Source: Chitinispirillales bacterium (GTDB lineage Bacteria; Fibrobacterota; Chitinivibrionia; Chitinivibrionales; Chitinispirillaceae). Taken from it: a stretch of DNA of 40,505 bases. The first letter of the stretch is position 1. Each line of letters opens with the position of its first letter. The stretch spans positions 1-40,505 of the forward strand of contig JAITFI010000032.1 of the NCBI GenBank assembly GCA_031281485.1. The letters are read 5' to 3'. The translations under genes were made by a program, and so were the position numbers. Under the pieces are notes generated by a model that saw only the letters and a list, made by a program, of their open reading frames with translations, ran no database searches and had not been told where the DNA came from. This document shows, piece by piece, positions 34,190 through 40,505 of the stretch.

Positions 34190-34750
34190 CTACACGCCAT
34201 AACCGCCCGCCATAACGTCGTCGTAGAGCTGCTTCAGGCGTTTTCGAAGGAACAGCACGGCGTAGCGCTTCCTTGATAGGAGGGTGTTGACGGGCGCGCC
34301 GGCCTTTTCGGCGGCCTCCTTTACCGGCAGGCCGTCTATCTCCGTCTGCACAAAGGCCGTACGCTGCTCCTCCGGCAGCTCGCTCAACGCCGTGCCGATC
34401 TCTTGGAGGATCAGCGAGCGCAGGTACGCCGTCTCCGGCGTCGCCGCCTCGCCGTTCAGGATGTCGGCTATTTCATCAATTATGTACTCGTCCTCCTCGT
34501 CGTCGTAATAGCCCGGCAGCGGCTCGTCCTTCTTCTTTTTGTAGTGGTCTATGATCTTGTTTCTGGCGGCGCGGTAGAGCCACGCCGCCGAATTTTCTAT
34601 CGGGTTGATCATGTCGCTCGCCTTAGCGAATTGATAGAAGACATCCTGAAGGATGTCTTCCGCGTCCTCGAAGCGGTTGACCCGCCCACGGATGAAATTC
34701 AGCAGCGTCCGGCTGTATCCGGCGAACGTCTCCGCTATGGAACTTGACAT
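34190..34750 (-). CDS. ECF-type RNA polymerase sigma factor
   Basis: The 186-residue protein has region 2 (YSRTLLNFIRGRVNRFEDAE, DILQDVFYQF, AWLYRAARNKIIDHYKKKK) and region 4 (LPEEQRTAFVQTEIDGLPVKEAAEKAG, NTLLSRKRYAVLFLRKRL). An acidic linker (DDEEDEYIIDEIADI) joins them. It is the third gene of the exporter operon, starting only 4 bp after the permease stop codon, so it is co-expressed with the transporter. No typical anti-sigma gene lies next to it; the small membrane protein at 36756-37145 is a candidate partner (inference). Confidence 0.9.
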   Translation of the reverse strand: MSSSIAETFAGYSRTLLNFIRGRVNRFEDAEDILQDVFYQFAKASDMINPIENSAAWLYRAARNKIIDHYKKKKDEPLPGYYDDEEDEYIIDEIADILNGEAATPETAYLRSLILQEIGTALSELPEEQRTAFVQTEIDGLPVKEAAEKAGAPVNTLLSRKRYAVLFLRKRLKQLYDDVMAGGYGV

Positions 34751-34754
34751 CGCC

Positions 34755-35573
34755 CTACCTGTTTCTTTCCGACCACGCGAAGAGGAACGTCCCGACTATA
34801 AGCCCGACGAGCGTGAGCGCGGCGACGGCGGCGAAGTTGACCGCCGGGTTGAACATCACGATCTTATCGTACTCCGGCGTTCCGGCGTAGACGACCGCGC
34901 GGGCGAGGTCGAGACAGTAGGTCATGGGCATGATGCGGTTCAGCACTAAGAGCACGCCGTTCGTGTCGTTGATCGGGATGATTGCCCCCGAAAGGAACAT
35001 CTGCGGCATGGTGACGAGCATCACCGCGAGGTTCGCGGCCTTCTTGTCCTTTATAAGCCCGATGACGATCATTGTGAACGCGCCGGCGGCGAGGCACATC
35101 AGCGGCGAAAGCGCGAGGATTAGAAGCAGTTTGCCGAGAGGCAGAGCGATGCCCATCGCAAACCCCACGATGAGCGTCCCCGCCAAACTCACAACCGCGG
35201 CGAACGCCGAACCGAGTATCTTGCCTATGATCAGCGAATACCGAGAAACCGGCGACACCAGCATCTCCTGATTAAAGTCGATCTCGTGGTCGTCCACGAG
35301 CGAGGCCAAACCCATCGAGGTGATCATGAACATCATGTTGATCAACATCCCGATAAGCATAAACTGCCCGAAATTAAAACCCAGCCCGCCCGCCATATTC
35401 TGCATCAGGTTGCCGCCTATCATACCCATTATTATGATTGGCATGGCGAGGCTCATAACGGCCGTGGCGGGGGACTTGAAGTAAACCGTGATCTCCCGCG
35501 CCATAACGGTCACGACCGTGTTAACCTCCACAAATATGCGGGATCTGCTCCTTGATAATGCAATGCTGCTCAT
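34755..35573 (-). CDS. ABC-2 type transporter permease
   Basis: The 272-residue protein has about six hydrophobic segments (AVMSLAMPIIIMGMIGG, FMLIGMLINMMFMITSMGL, LGSAFAAVVSLAGTLIVGF, LLLILALSPLMCLAAGAF, MLVTMPQMFLSGAIIP, AALTLVGLIVGTFLFAW) and the ABC-2 pattern around MPQMFLSGAIIPIND. It pairs with the ATPase gene, whose stop codon overlaps this ATG (ATGA). AAGGAGAG lies 6 nt upstream, inside the ATPase gene. It is probably an exporter of the drug, lipid or polysaccharide class; cargo unknown. Confidence 0.9.
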   Translation of the reverse strand: MSSIALSRSRSRIFVEVNTVVTVMAREITVYFKSPATAVMSLAMPIIIMGMIGGNLMQNMAGGLGFNFGQFMLIGMLINMMFMITSMGLASLVDDHEIDFNQEMLVSPVSRYSLIIGKILGSAFAAVVSLAGTLIVGFAMGIALPLGKLLLILALSPLMCLAAGAFTMIVIGLIKDKKAANLAVMLVTMPQMFLSGAIIPINDTNGVLLVLNRIMPMTYCLDLARAVVYAGTPEYDKIVMFNPAVNFAAVAALTLVGLIVGTFLFAWSERNR

Positions 35574-36511
35574 GCCGCTCTCTCCTTGTTTAGAAATTCG
35601 ATGTAAGCGTCTTCAAGCGACGGTTCGTTTATTCGCAGCACCGTCAAGTCCGTTTTAAGACGCGATATGATACCCTGAGCCGTCCCCTCGAAGGGAACGT
35701 TAACCCGCCCGTTTATGGTAAACGGCACCCCGAGCCCCGATAGTTCGGCGGTCAGCGCCGTCCTGTCCTCCGCGTCCAAGATCAGCTCGTGGCGCAGGAG
35801 TTTCCGCTTTAACTCTTCCGGCGAGGAACACGCCGCGATCTTGCCTCTGTTTATCAGGCAGACGGTGTCCACATTCTCCGCCTCGTCGATGTAGTGGGTC
35901 GTGAGGAAGACCGTGGTCCCGTAGCGCTCGCGGGCGCTGTTGATGTACTCCCAAAGCCCCCGGCGGCTTACCGCGTCGAGTCCTTGGGTCGGCTCGTCCA
36001 AAAAGAGCACCTCCGGCGTGTGGATCAGGCTTCGGATGATCTCCAGCTTGCGCTGCATCCCGCCGGAGAGTTTCTTTATGGGCTTGAACAGCGCCTCCTG
36101 TATGCCCACGATCTCCGCCAACTCCATCACCTTGTCGCGGTACGCCGCCGGCATGGATTTGAAGGAGGGTCGGTAGCCGCACATCCCGTAGAGGCAGGCG
36201 TGAAAGCGTATGTTCTCCTCCGCCGTCAGCTGCGGGTCGAGGCTCGGCTGCTGGAAGATGATTCCTATCTTCTCCCGCACCTTCCGCGCCTCCCTGTCAA
36301 TATCGAACCCGGCGATTTTGACCTCGCCGGAGCTCTTGGACAGTGTAGTGGTCAGGATCGAGATGGTCGTAGTCTTCCCCGCGCCGTTCGCGCCGAGGAA
36401 GGCGAAGAACTCTCCTTGTTTGACGGAAAAACTGACGCCGTCAACGGCGGCCCTGTCCGCCCTCTTGTAACGTTTGGTGAGATTCTTCACCGAAATAACA
36501 TGATTGTTCAT
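35570..36511 (-). CDS. ABC transporter ATP-binding protein (DrrA/CcmA-like)
   Basis: The 313-residue protein has Walker A GANGAGKTT (40-48), the Q-loop IIFQQPSLD, the ABC signature LSGGMQ (148-153), Walker B VLFLDEPTQGLD (168-179) and the H-loop TTHYIDEAE. The extra C-terminal region (about 225-313) is the DrrA-type end. It energises the permease encoded directly downstream. AAGGA lies 9 nt before the ATG. Repeat A4 is just upstream, so the operon promoter must lie in or near that repeat. Confidence 0.93.
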   Translation of the reverse strand: MNNHVISVKNLTKRYKRADRAAVDGVSFSVKQGEFFAFLGANGAGKTTTISILTTTLSKSSGEVKIAGFDIDREARKVREKIGIIFQQPSLDPQLTAEENIRFHACLYGMCGYRPSFKSMPAAYRDKVMELAEIVGIQEALFKPIKKLSGGMQRKLEIIRSLIHTPEVLFLDEPTQGLDAVSRRGLWEYINSARERYGTTVFLTTHYIDEAENVDTVCLINRGKIAACSSPEELKRKLLRHELILDAEDRTALTAELSGLGVPFTINGRVNVPFEGTAQGIISRLKTDLTVLRINEPSLEDAYIEFLNKERAA

Positions 36512-36547
36512 GGTTTTTTATCCTTCTGATGTTTCAGGTTTCAAAAA

Positions 36548-36755
36548 TCAAATTCTTTAAAATTTTTTTTAGACGGAAGTGCGCGATAAATCGCGCCCTT
36601 CCATAGGATATGCGGGGCTAAACCCCGCATATAAAGTCAACGTCAACGTCAAAGTCAAAATCGTCGTTTTTATCTTTTGATTTTGATTTTATATGCGGGG
36701 TTTAGCCCCGCATATCCTATGAAGCCGAAGGCTTCGTCTAAAAAAGATTTTGATT
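36548..36755. repeat. Family A nested palindrome, copy A4 (core 36571-36739)
   Basis: Core from AGACGG (36571) to TCGTCT (36739). Hairpin 1 (GGAAGTGCGCGAT with ATCGCGCCCTTCC) has one T-C mismatch but its outermost pair has changed on both sides (GGAA/TTCC against GAAA/TTTC in A1). Hairpins 2 and 3 are standard, hairpin 4 is GAAGCC-GAA-GGCTTC as in A2. The centre has one more GTCAAC unit than A2. The element begins right after the small membrane protein's stop codon. Confidence 0.85.
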
Positions 36756-37145
36756 TTAAAGATTTGGCTGTTTTGTCTCCGTCCGCCCCCTGTCGCCCAT
36801 ATCCGGCCGTCCCCTGTCCCTCATAAAGTCCCAAAAGCGCGGATCGCCCCTGCTGATGACCGCCGCCCGCTCCGCTTCCGACATCCCCGCCCACCTCTCC
36901 CGCAGCATATTGCCGCCGTGGTGCGCCCCCATGTGTCCCAAAGGTCCGCCGTGACGGTAGTTGAGGCCGCCGAACAAGAGCCTCGCGAGGAGCAAAAGCC
37001 CCGCCGCTTGCAGGTAACTGACCTGCGGGAACCCGAAAATCTGCGGCATAAGCGCGTTCCAAAGCAGCATAACCCCCGCCGCGAACACCGCGCACATCAC
37101 CAACATAATCCCGATCCCAAACCTGAACTTAATAAAGTTTTTCAC
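36756..37145 (-). CDS. Small two-helix membrane protein with His/Gly-rich tail
   Basis: The 129-residue protein probably starts at the GTG at 37145, which has GGAGGGGG 7 nt upstream; an in-frame ATG at 37196 lacks a ribosome-binding site. It has two membrane helices (about 10-30, IGIMLVMCAVFAAGVMLLW, and about 45-62, AAGLLLLARLLFG) and the block LLWNALMPQIFGFPQVSYLQ. I recall a similar block from small proteins encoded near ECF sigma genes in Bacteroidetes; that is memory, not a search. The tail is His/Gly/Arg-rich (RHGGPLGHMGAHHGGN) and could bind metal. It lies upstream of the ABC/ECF operon on the same strand, with repeat A4 between them. Confidence 0.7.
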   Translation of the reverse strand: MKNFIKFRFGIGIMLVMCAVFAAGVMLLWNALMPQIFGFPQVSYLQAAGLLLLARLLFGGLNYRHGGPLGHMGAHHGGNMLRERWAGMSEAERAAVISRGDPRFWDFMRDRGRPDMGDRGRTETKQPNL

Positions 37146-37244
37146 TGCCCGCCCCCTCCGTAAAAGTTGATTTTTATGACCAAAAACGCGTTTCATAGTA
37201 GGGCAGACGAATTAATGGGGGGAAAATTTTATTTTTTTGAAAAA

Positions 37245-37406
37245 ATCGCTTTTTGGGGTGAAAGTTCGGTTTTTTAGGGTAAAAAATCGGTTTTTAGGGT
37301 CTATTTACGTCTTCTTTGTTATAATGTAATGGATTCTTTCAAGTTCATATCGGCATCATTGACAGTATTTACACCCAACTTTACACCCAACCTTACACCC
37401 AACCTT
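37245..37406. repeat. Short tandem repeats in the gap before the AT-rich island
   Basis: 37245-37301 holds about three degenerate 20-bp units of the form TCGGTTTTTAGGGTAAAAAA. 37371-37406 holds three 12-bp units (ACACCCAACYTT), the last two identical. A 38-codon open frame (37329-37445, plus strand) would read the second set as TPNF/TPNL repeats; I do not call it a gene. A TATAAT lies at 37320-37325. Confidence 0.6.
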
Positions 37407-37414
37407 GCGTCTTA

Positions 37415-37612
37415 TTATTTCTCCGTTCCACCAATACCGCAGTAAGGCAAGATGTCACTGACATCCCGATTAGGCTCAGTATTTTGTACTTTATACTTAT
37501 TCTCTATTTCTCTTACTATTTCCAGTACCGGAAGACCTTTCGTATCCTCATAAAATCGCTCTTTATTTCTCCATGTTTCTTCCAATGCTTTTTCTAAGCC
37601 TTCATTCTTCAA
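37415..37612 (-). CDS. Small protein paired with the PIN gene (candidate antitoxin)
   Basis: A 65-residue charged protein (LEKALEETWRNKERFYEDTKG, LPVLEIVREIENKYKV), mostly helical. It overlaps the PIN gene by 11 bp and is translated after it. Small helical proteins with a W..K..Y/F pattern beside PIN genes are commonly antitoxins, but no DNA-binding fold can be recognised here. The order is toxin first, antitoxin second, the reverse of most VapBC pairs. Confidence 0.65.
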   Translation of the reverse strand: MKNEGLEKALEETWRNKERFYEDTKGLPVLEIVREIENKYKVQNTEPNRDVSDILPYCGIGGTEK

Positions 37613-38099
37613 AATATACCTCCAATGGATTTGCCATCCTAAAAGGATAATTATAACCTAACGTTCTATTAAGTATTATAACTTTTTGTTCCTTATTTAT
37701 ATTCGCTAAATGTTGAAAATTCCAACTTAACAAAATATCCATTTGGAATATCGTTGAATACGTTATATGAAGAGAATCCGATATTTTCTTTGGAGGTATT
37801 ATACCATTCTTAATATAATTCTCGCCAAGAATAGCGATTTCGTTTAATGTTTCATTTTCTGCAACTAGATTTTTTATATTTGTGTATTTTTCAAATGTCC
37901 CCAATAATGTACTTCTACGACTTCTATCATCCGTTTTGTTTATTTCATCAATCACAATATTTGAGATGTACGTGTCTATTTTATTTTTTGCTACAACATT
38001 GTTAAAAAATACCTCTGTCGCCTTTCTATACTCAGGCGAATCATCGACATACAAAAAATTTATTATACTTGTGTCTAGATAGACTTTTAGTTTTTTCAT
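37602..38099 (-). CDS. PIN-domain nuclease (toxin-like)
   Basis: The 165-residue protein has the PIN acids Asp9 (KVYLDTSIINF), Glu52 (IVIDEINKT), Asp108 (ISDSLHI) and Asp121 (QMDILLSWNFQHLAN), where the LLSWN.QHL block is typical of one PIN subfamily. It probably cuts RNA. The DNA is AT-rich, as in the rest of this island. It overlaps the following small gene. Confidence 0.8.
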   Translation of the reverse strand: MKKLKVYLDTSIINFLYVDDSPEYRKATEVFFNNVVAKNKIDTYISNIVIDEINKTDDRSRRSTLLGTFEKYTNIKNLVAENETLNEIAILGENYIKNGIIPPKKISDSLHITYSTIFQMDILLSWNFQHLANINKEQKVIILNRTLGYNYPFRMANPLEVYFEE

Positions 38100-38117
38100 A
38101 ATTTTTCACCTATATCC

Positions 38118-38798
38118 TTATTTTATCGCGATTACCACCCCGAACTTCATAAAGTTATACACGCAATCAACCTTATCAAAACCCGCGTTTCTTAATAATT
38201 CCAAAGTCTCGCTAAGAGTATTCTCTTTATCCAATTTTCTCCGTTCCACCCATGCCGCTTTTTCCGCTTCCGTTATTCTGCCATTGTTTATATAGTCATA
38301 CCACCAAGCGTCATAGATATCGTTTATTTCTTGAGATTTTACGATAAATTGGTCGAGGTTTATAAAACACCCGTTCTTATTTAACTTTGAATAAATATTT
38401 CCATACAATCTACGCTTGTCATCATTATCCAAATGATGTATAGACAACGCCGAACACACTAAGTCACAATTTTCCAAAGGAATATCTTCCGCGTAATCAT
38501 ATTCTACAAAAGTAAAATTATTCAACCCTGCAAATCGTTTCTTAGCCACCTCAAGCATATCCGTCGAAACATCTATCAGCGTATAGTTCGCCTCAGGATA
38601 GATATCGTAAACCATCTTCGTCAGCAGTCCAGTTCCGGCTCCCAAATCCACAATATTCGCGAATCCGTTTTCAAAATACCTCAATAACGAAACCGACCGC
38701 CCGTAAAAATCATCAAAACACGGAATGAAGCATCTGCGGCGGCTATCATATTCTTCGGCGATACTGTTGAATTGCTCTTTTATTTCGTTTGTGTTCAT
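38118..38798 (-). CDS. Class I SAM-dependent methyltransferase
   Basis: The 226-residue protein has IVDLGAGTGLLTKM (49-62), YTLIDVSTDMLEVAKKRF, an acidic motif II (NCDLVCSALSIHHLDND) and a post-motif helix (LYSKLNKNGCFINLDQF). It resembles ubiquinone/tocopherol-type small-molecule methyltransferases. Substrate unknown. It sits between toxin-antitoxin modules, 14 bp after the HepT-like gene, so it may be co-transcribed with that pair. Confidence 0.85.
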   Translation of the reverse strand: MNTNEIKEQFNSIAEEYDSRRRCFIPCFDDFYGRSVSLLRYFENGFANIVDLGAGTGLLTKMVYDIYPEANYTLIDVSTDMLEVAKKRFAGLNNFTFVEYDYAEDIPLENCDLVCSALSIHHLDNDDKRRLYGNIYSKLNKNGCFINLDQFIVKSQEINDIYDAWWYDYINNGRITEAEKAAWVERRKLDKENTLSETLELLRNAGFDKVDCVYNFMKFGVVIAIK

Positions 38799-38812
38799 TA
38801 ATCCTTGTCTCT

Positions 38813-39262
38813 CTAAAAGGTCATTATTCTCTCAAAATCAACATGGCTATAATACTTACTCTCTTTACTCACTTTTATCTCATCAATGTCAAATATTCTT
38901 TGTTTTATTTTTTCTTTTATAATTTTTTCAACTTCAGGTTTTAACATTTTTAAATCATTCGTAATAATCTCATATACAATGGCCAAATTTATACCCATAT
39001 AATCATGTACTGCTCTGTTTCTAAAATTCTTGATTTTTTGCCATTCAATGTTCGGATATTCTTGTTTTGTTATTTCTGTTATTCTTGAGACATTTTCTCC
39101 TATATTTGTTAATAGTGTCAGCGAAGCGTTTAAATTCATTTGTTCATTCAACTCGAATAATTCCTCAACGCAATGTGTTTTCTCGGTATATTTCCATATT
39201 TTACCAACATATTCTAAAATATTTAACAGATACAATAGATCATTTTTTTCATTGGGTAACAT
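38813..39262 (-). CDS. HepT-like HEPN-domain protein (DUF86)
   Basis: A 149-residue helical protein with the HEPN motif RNRAVHDY (81-88; Rx4H with Arg81 and His86), preceded by NIEWQKIKNF. HepT proteins are RNases that are blocked by AMP addition from the partner MntA. The gene overlaps the MntA-like gene by 14 bp and follows it, the standard order. The C-terminal 40 residues (FDIDEIKVSKESKYYSHVD) are longer than usual for the family. Confidence 0.85.
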   Translation of the reverse strand: MLPNEKNDLLYLLNILEYVGKIWKYTEKTHCVEELFELNEQMNLNASLTLLTNIGENVSRITEITKQEYPNIEWQKIKNFRNRAVHDYMGINLAIVYEIITNDLKMLKPEVEKIIKEKIKQRIFDIDEIKVSKESKYYSHVDFERIMTF

Positions 39263-39539
39263 ATTTCATATCCTTTTCAGCACGATACAAAATTATTGGA
39301 TTAGCATACTTTTTTAGCATTATATCTACTTCTTTTTCAGTAATTTTTTCAAGATCATTTTTTAAGTCTACTAAATTCTTAATAATATAATTCTCTGAAT
39401 CAATATAAAAATCAATGTCGTTTGCCTTTTCCCCACGCGCAAACGAGCCAAATACGCCTATTCTCTCAAGGTGATATTTTTTGAGTAAATTCTCGTTTTT
39501 TATAGCCATTTCTAAGGCATTTAATGTTTCAATATTCAT
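39249..39539 (-). CDS. MntA-like minimal nucleotidyltransferase
   Basis: A 96-residue protein with the nucleotidyltransferase motif GVFGSFARGE and then NDIDFYID (Gly31-Ser32, Asp41, Asp43), and a third acidic position in EVDIML. In HEPN-MNT pairs this protein adds AMP to HepT and so acts as the antitoxin. It is the first gene of the pair and overlaps hepT by 14 bp. Confidence 0.87.
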   Translation of the reverse strand: MNIETLNALEMAIKNENLLKKYHLERIGVFGSFARGEKANDIDFYIDSENYIIKNLVDLKNDLEKITEKEVDIMLKKYANPIILYRAEKDMKYVTQ

Positions 39540-39657
39540 AATTATAATTATACAACATTATTTCAGTCTTTTCAAGTGATTTTTATGTATATTTTTTCAT
39601 ACAATATTTTAAGTGGCATGTCGCCTAATGTTTCGGTGCAGCTCTCCAAACTATTAT

Positions 39658-40152
39658 CTATCCAAAATAATCTAAATATTCACTTGGCTTTATGCCATTT
39701 TCTCTGAATATTGCTTCACAATGCCCGACATGATACATTATATGCCTTATTTGACCAGCTATATTGTCAAAATTGTTTATTTTGAATACTGCAAAAGGCT
39801 TTTTTAGCCAATCATCGTCTTTTCCGTTAAACCATTTTTCAATGGTTTCTTTTGTTTCATTACACAATTTAATAACATCCGCTTTTGTTAATATTATTTC
39901 AGGATCGTTTTCAAATTCCGAATATATTTTTTTACCGTTAAAAATTGAAAACGGAGGCATAATTTCCAATTTATCCTCTCTTAACCAACCATGTGTTCCG
40001 GCAAAAGCATGTACTAATTGCTGCCAAAAAACATAACCAGAAACTTTTTTATTCCATAATTCATCAGGACAAATTTCAATTATTTTTTCCAGCATTGAAA
40101 ATGAAATTAACAGTTGAGTTTTTAATGAATTTAATATTACATTATTTTCCAT
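39658..40152 (-). CDS. DinB-like protein
   Basis: A 164-residue four-helix protein with the DinB pattern of metal-binding histidines: His48 (QQLVHAFAG) and the late set RHIMYHVGHCE (His137, His141, His144). DinB-superfamily members are often thiol-dependent transferases or nickel/zinc enzymes of unknown function. The start at 40152 has TTGGAG 7 nt upstream; that site lies within the remnant of the truncated PIN gene, which overlaps this gene by 11 bp. Confidence 0.75.
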   Translation of the reverse strand: MENNVILNSLKTQLLISFSMLEKIIEICPDELWNKKVSGYVFWQQLVHAFAGTHGWLREDKLEIMPPFSIFNGKKIYSEFENDPEIILTKADVIKLCNETKETIEKWFNGKDDDWLKKPFAVFKINNFDNIAGQIRHIMYHVGHCEAIFRENGIKPSEYLDYFG

Positions 40153-40273
40153 TTTTTGCTCCAATAGGCACTTCAACAATATGCTGATCAATAATCTCCC
40201 TTGCCCTGGATGATAAATCGGGGTGATCGTTCAATATATAACGGAGAATGATATTTGCGTCAATTTTCTGCAT
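40142..40273 (-). pseudogene. Truncated PIN (VapC-like) toxin, N-terminal fragment
   Basis: Only 43 residues remain (MQKIDANIILRYILNDHPDL...IIDQHIVEVPI, then AKNGK). The first part is a clear PIN start with the catalytic Asp in KIDANIILRY, but the rest of the usual 125-140 residues is missing: similarity ends at EVPI, after which the frame runs into the DinB gene. All other catalytic acids are lost, so it cannot be active. It overlaps the antitoxin gene by 14 bp, as an intact pair would. Confidence 0.75.
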
Positions 40274-40499
40274 ATTTCTCTTGAACAGCCCGTGCCCAAG
40301 CTCCTTCCTCACCTGAAATTTTCGAAGGATTAGCAAAATGATGTAGGCAACCAAAGGCGGATTCCGTATGGGCTGTAATTTTCTTCATTTCCGGGGTAAT
40401 GGTTAATTCCACCCTTGCCCTGCCTACAGGCAGTTCAACAGGCAGAGCCAGTTCGAGACGATGATCGGGCAAAATTTCAATGGTCTGTTCAATGGTCAT
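40260..40499 (-). CDS. VapB-like antitoxin
   Basis: A 79-residue protein of a type found with PIN toxins in spirochaetes and related gut anaerobes: an N-terminal strand series like HRLELALPVELPVGRARVEL and a C-terminal toxin-binding segment (AFGCLHHFANPSKISGEEGA, WARAVQEKYAEN). The ATG at 40499 is two codons from the window edge, so the true start could lie further upstream. Its toxin partner is the truncated gene next to it, leaving an orphan antitoxin. Confidence 0.7.
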   Translation of the reverse strand: MTIEQTIEILPDHRLELALPVELPVGRARVELTITPEMKKITAHTESAFGCLHHFANPSKISGEEGAWARAVQEKYAEN

Positions 40500-40505
40500 A
40501 AAATG

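Noticed and set aside
37371-37406. CRISPR or coding TPNL repeat gene
   Set aside because: Three 12-bp units only; the 38-codon frame has no ribosome-binding site and overlaps a supported minus-strand gene.
1-40505. tRNA or rRNA genes
   Set aside because: I looked for T-loop and acceptor patterns between genes and found none; the spacers are filled with repeats A and B and promoters.

Overview
The window looks like one contig from a motile, polysaccharide-degrading, Gram-negative bacterium. My best guess is Fibrobacterota, for example the Fibromonadales/Chitinivibrionales side, because flagellar genes (flaG, fliD, a FapA-type protein) occur and Fibrobacter itself lacks them. Supporting traits are secreted proteins ending in type-IX-like sorting tails (GH43, M6 protease), InlB-type repeats, DUF4380 and DUF4143 proteins, and AT-rich spacers between GC-rich genes. 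The taxonomic call is inference; no marker RNA gene lies in the window, and I saw no tRNA, rRNA or CRISPR array.

Layout. 1-2239: the end of an esterase-like alpha/beta hydrolase and a secreted GH43-CBM6 glycosidase, i.e. hemicellulose breakdown. 2522-4167: purE-purK (purine synthesis). 4295-5014: a two-gene cassette of unknown function. 5086-8970: recG and a membrane GT2 polysaccharide synthase. 9337-14470: a secreted M6 metalloprotease, a divergent PIN toxin-antitoxin pair whose first protein has a histone-H1-like tail, a CsgG-like/beta-barrel surface protein and an InlB-repeat lipoprotein. 14584-21955: a DUF4380 protein, a FapA/DUF342 protein, priA and a GT5 glycogen-synthase-like enzyme. 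22040-27893: a Pro/Ala-rich membrane protein, a TrmH/SpoU RNA methyltransferase, flaG and fliD. 28097-31357: an AAA/DUF4143 ATPase preceded by four 22-bp iterons, an AbiEii-like nucleotidyltransferase and a zinc-ribbon methyltransferase. 31444-37145 (minus strand): a secreted vWA protein, then an ABC-2 exporter/ECF sigma operon and a small membrane protein. 37415-40499 (minus strand): a visibly AT-rich island with PIN, HEPN-MNT and VapBC-like modules, a methyltransferase and a DinB-like protein, including one truncated toxin gene.

Two intergenic repeat families run through the window. Family A (four copies, one of them a half copy) is a nested palindrome of about 165-170 bp built from four GC-rich hairpins, whose stems differ between copies but keep base pairing. 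Family B (five loci) is built from arms beginning TGTCTGAACTAGGATTAG; one locus has both arms as an inverted repeat between convergent genes and supplies the stop codon of one of them. A half A and a half B sit end to end at 30480-30617. These repeats, the iteron-controlled ATPase/nucleotidyltransferase pair and the histone-tailed toxin-antitoxin pair are the parts most likely to be new.
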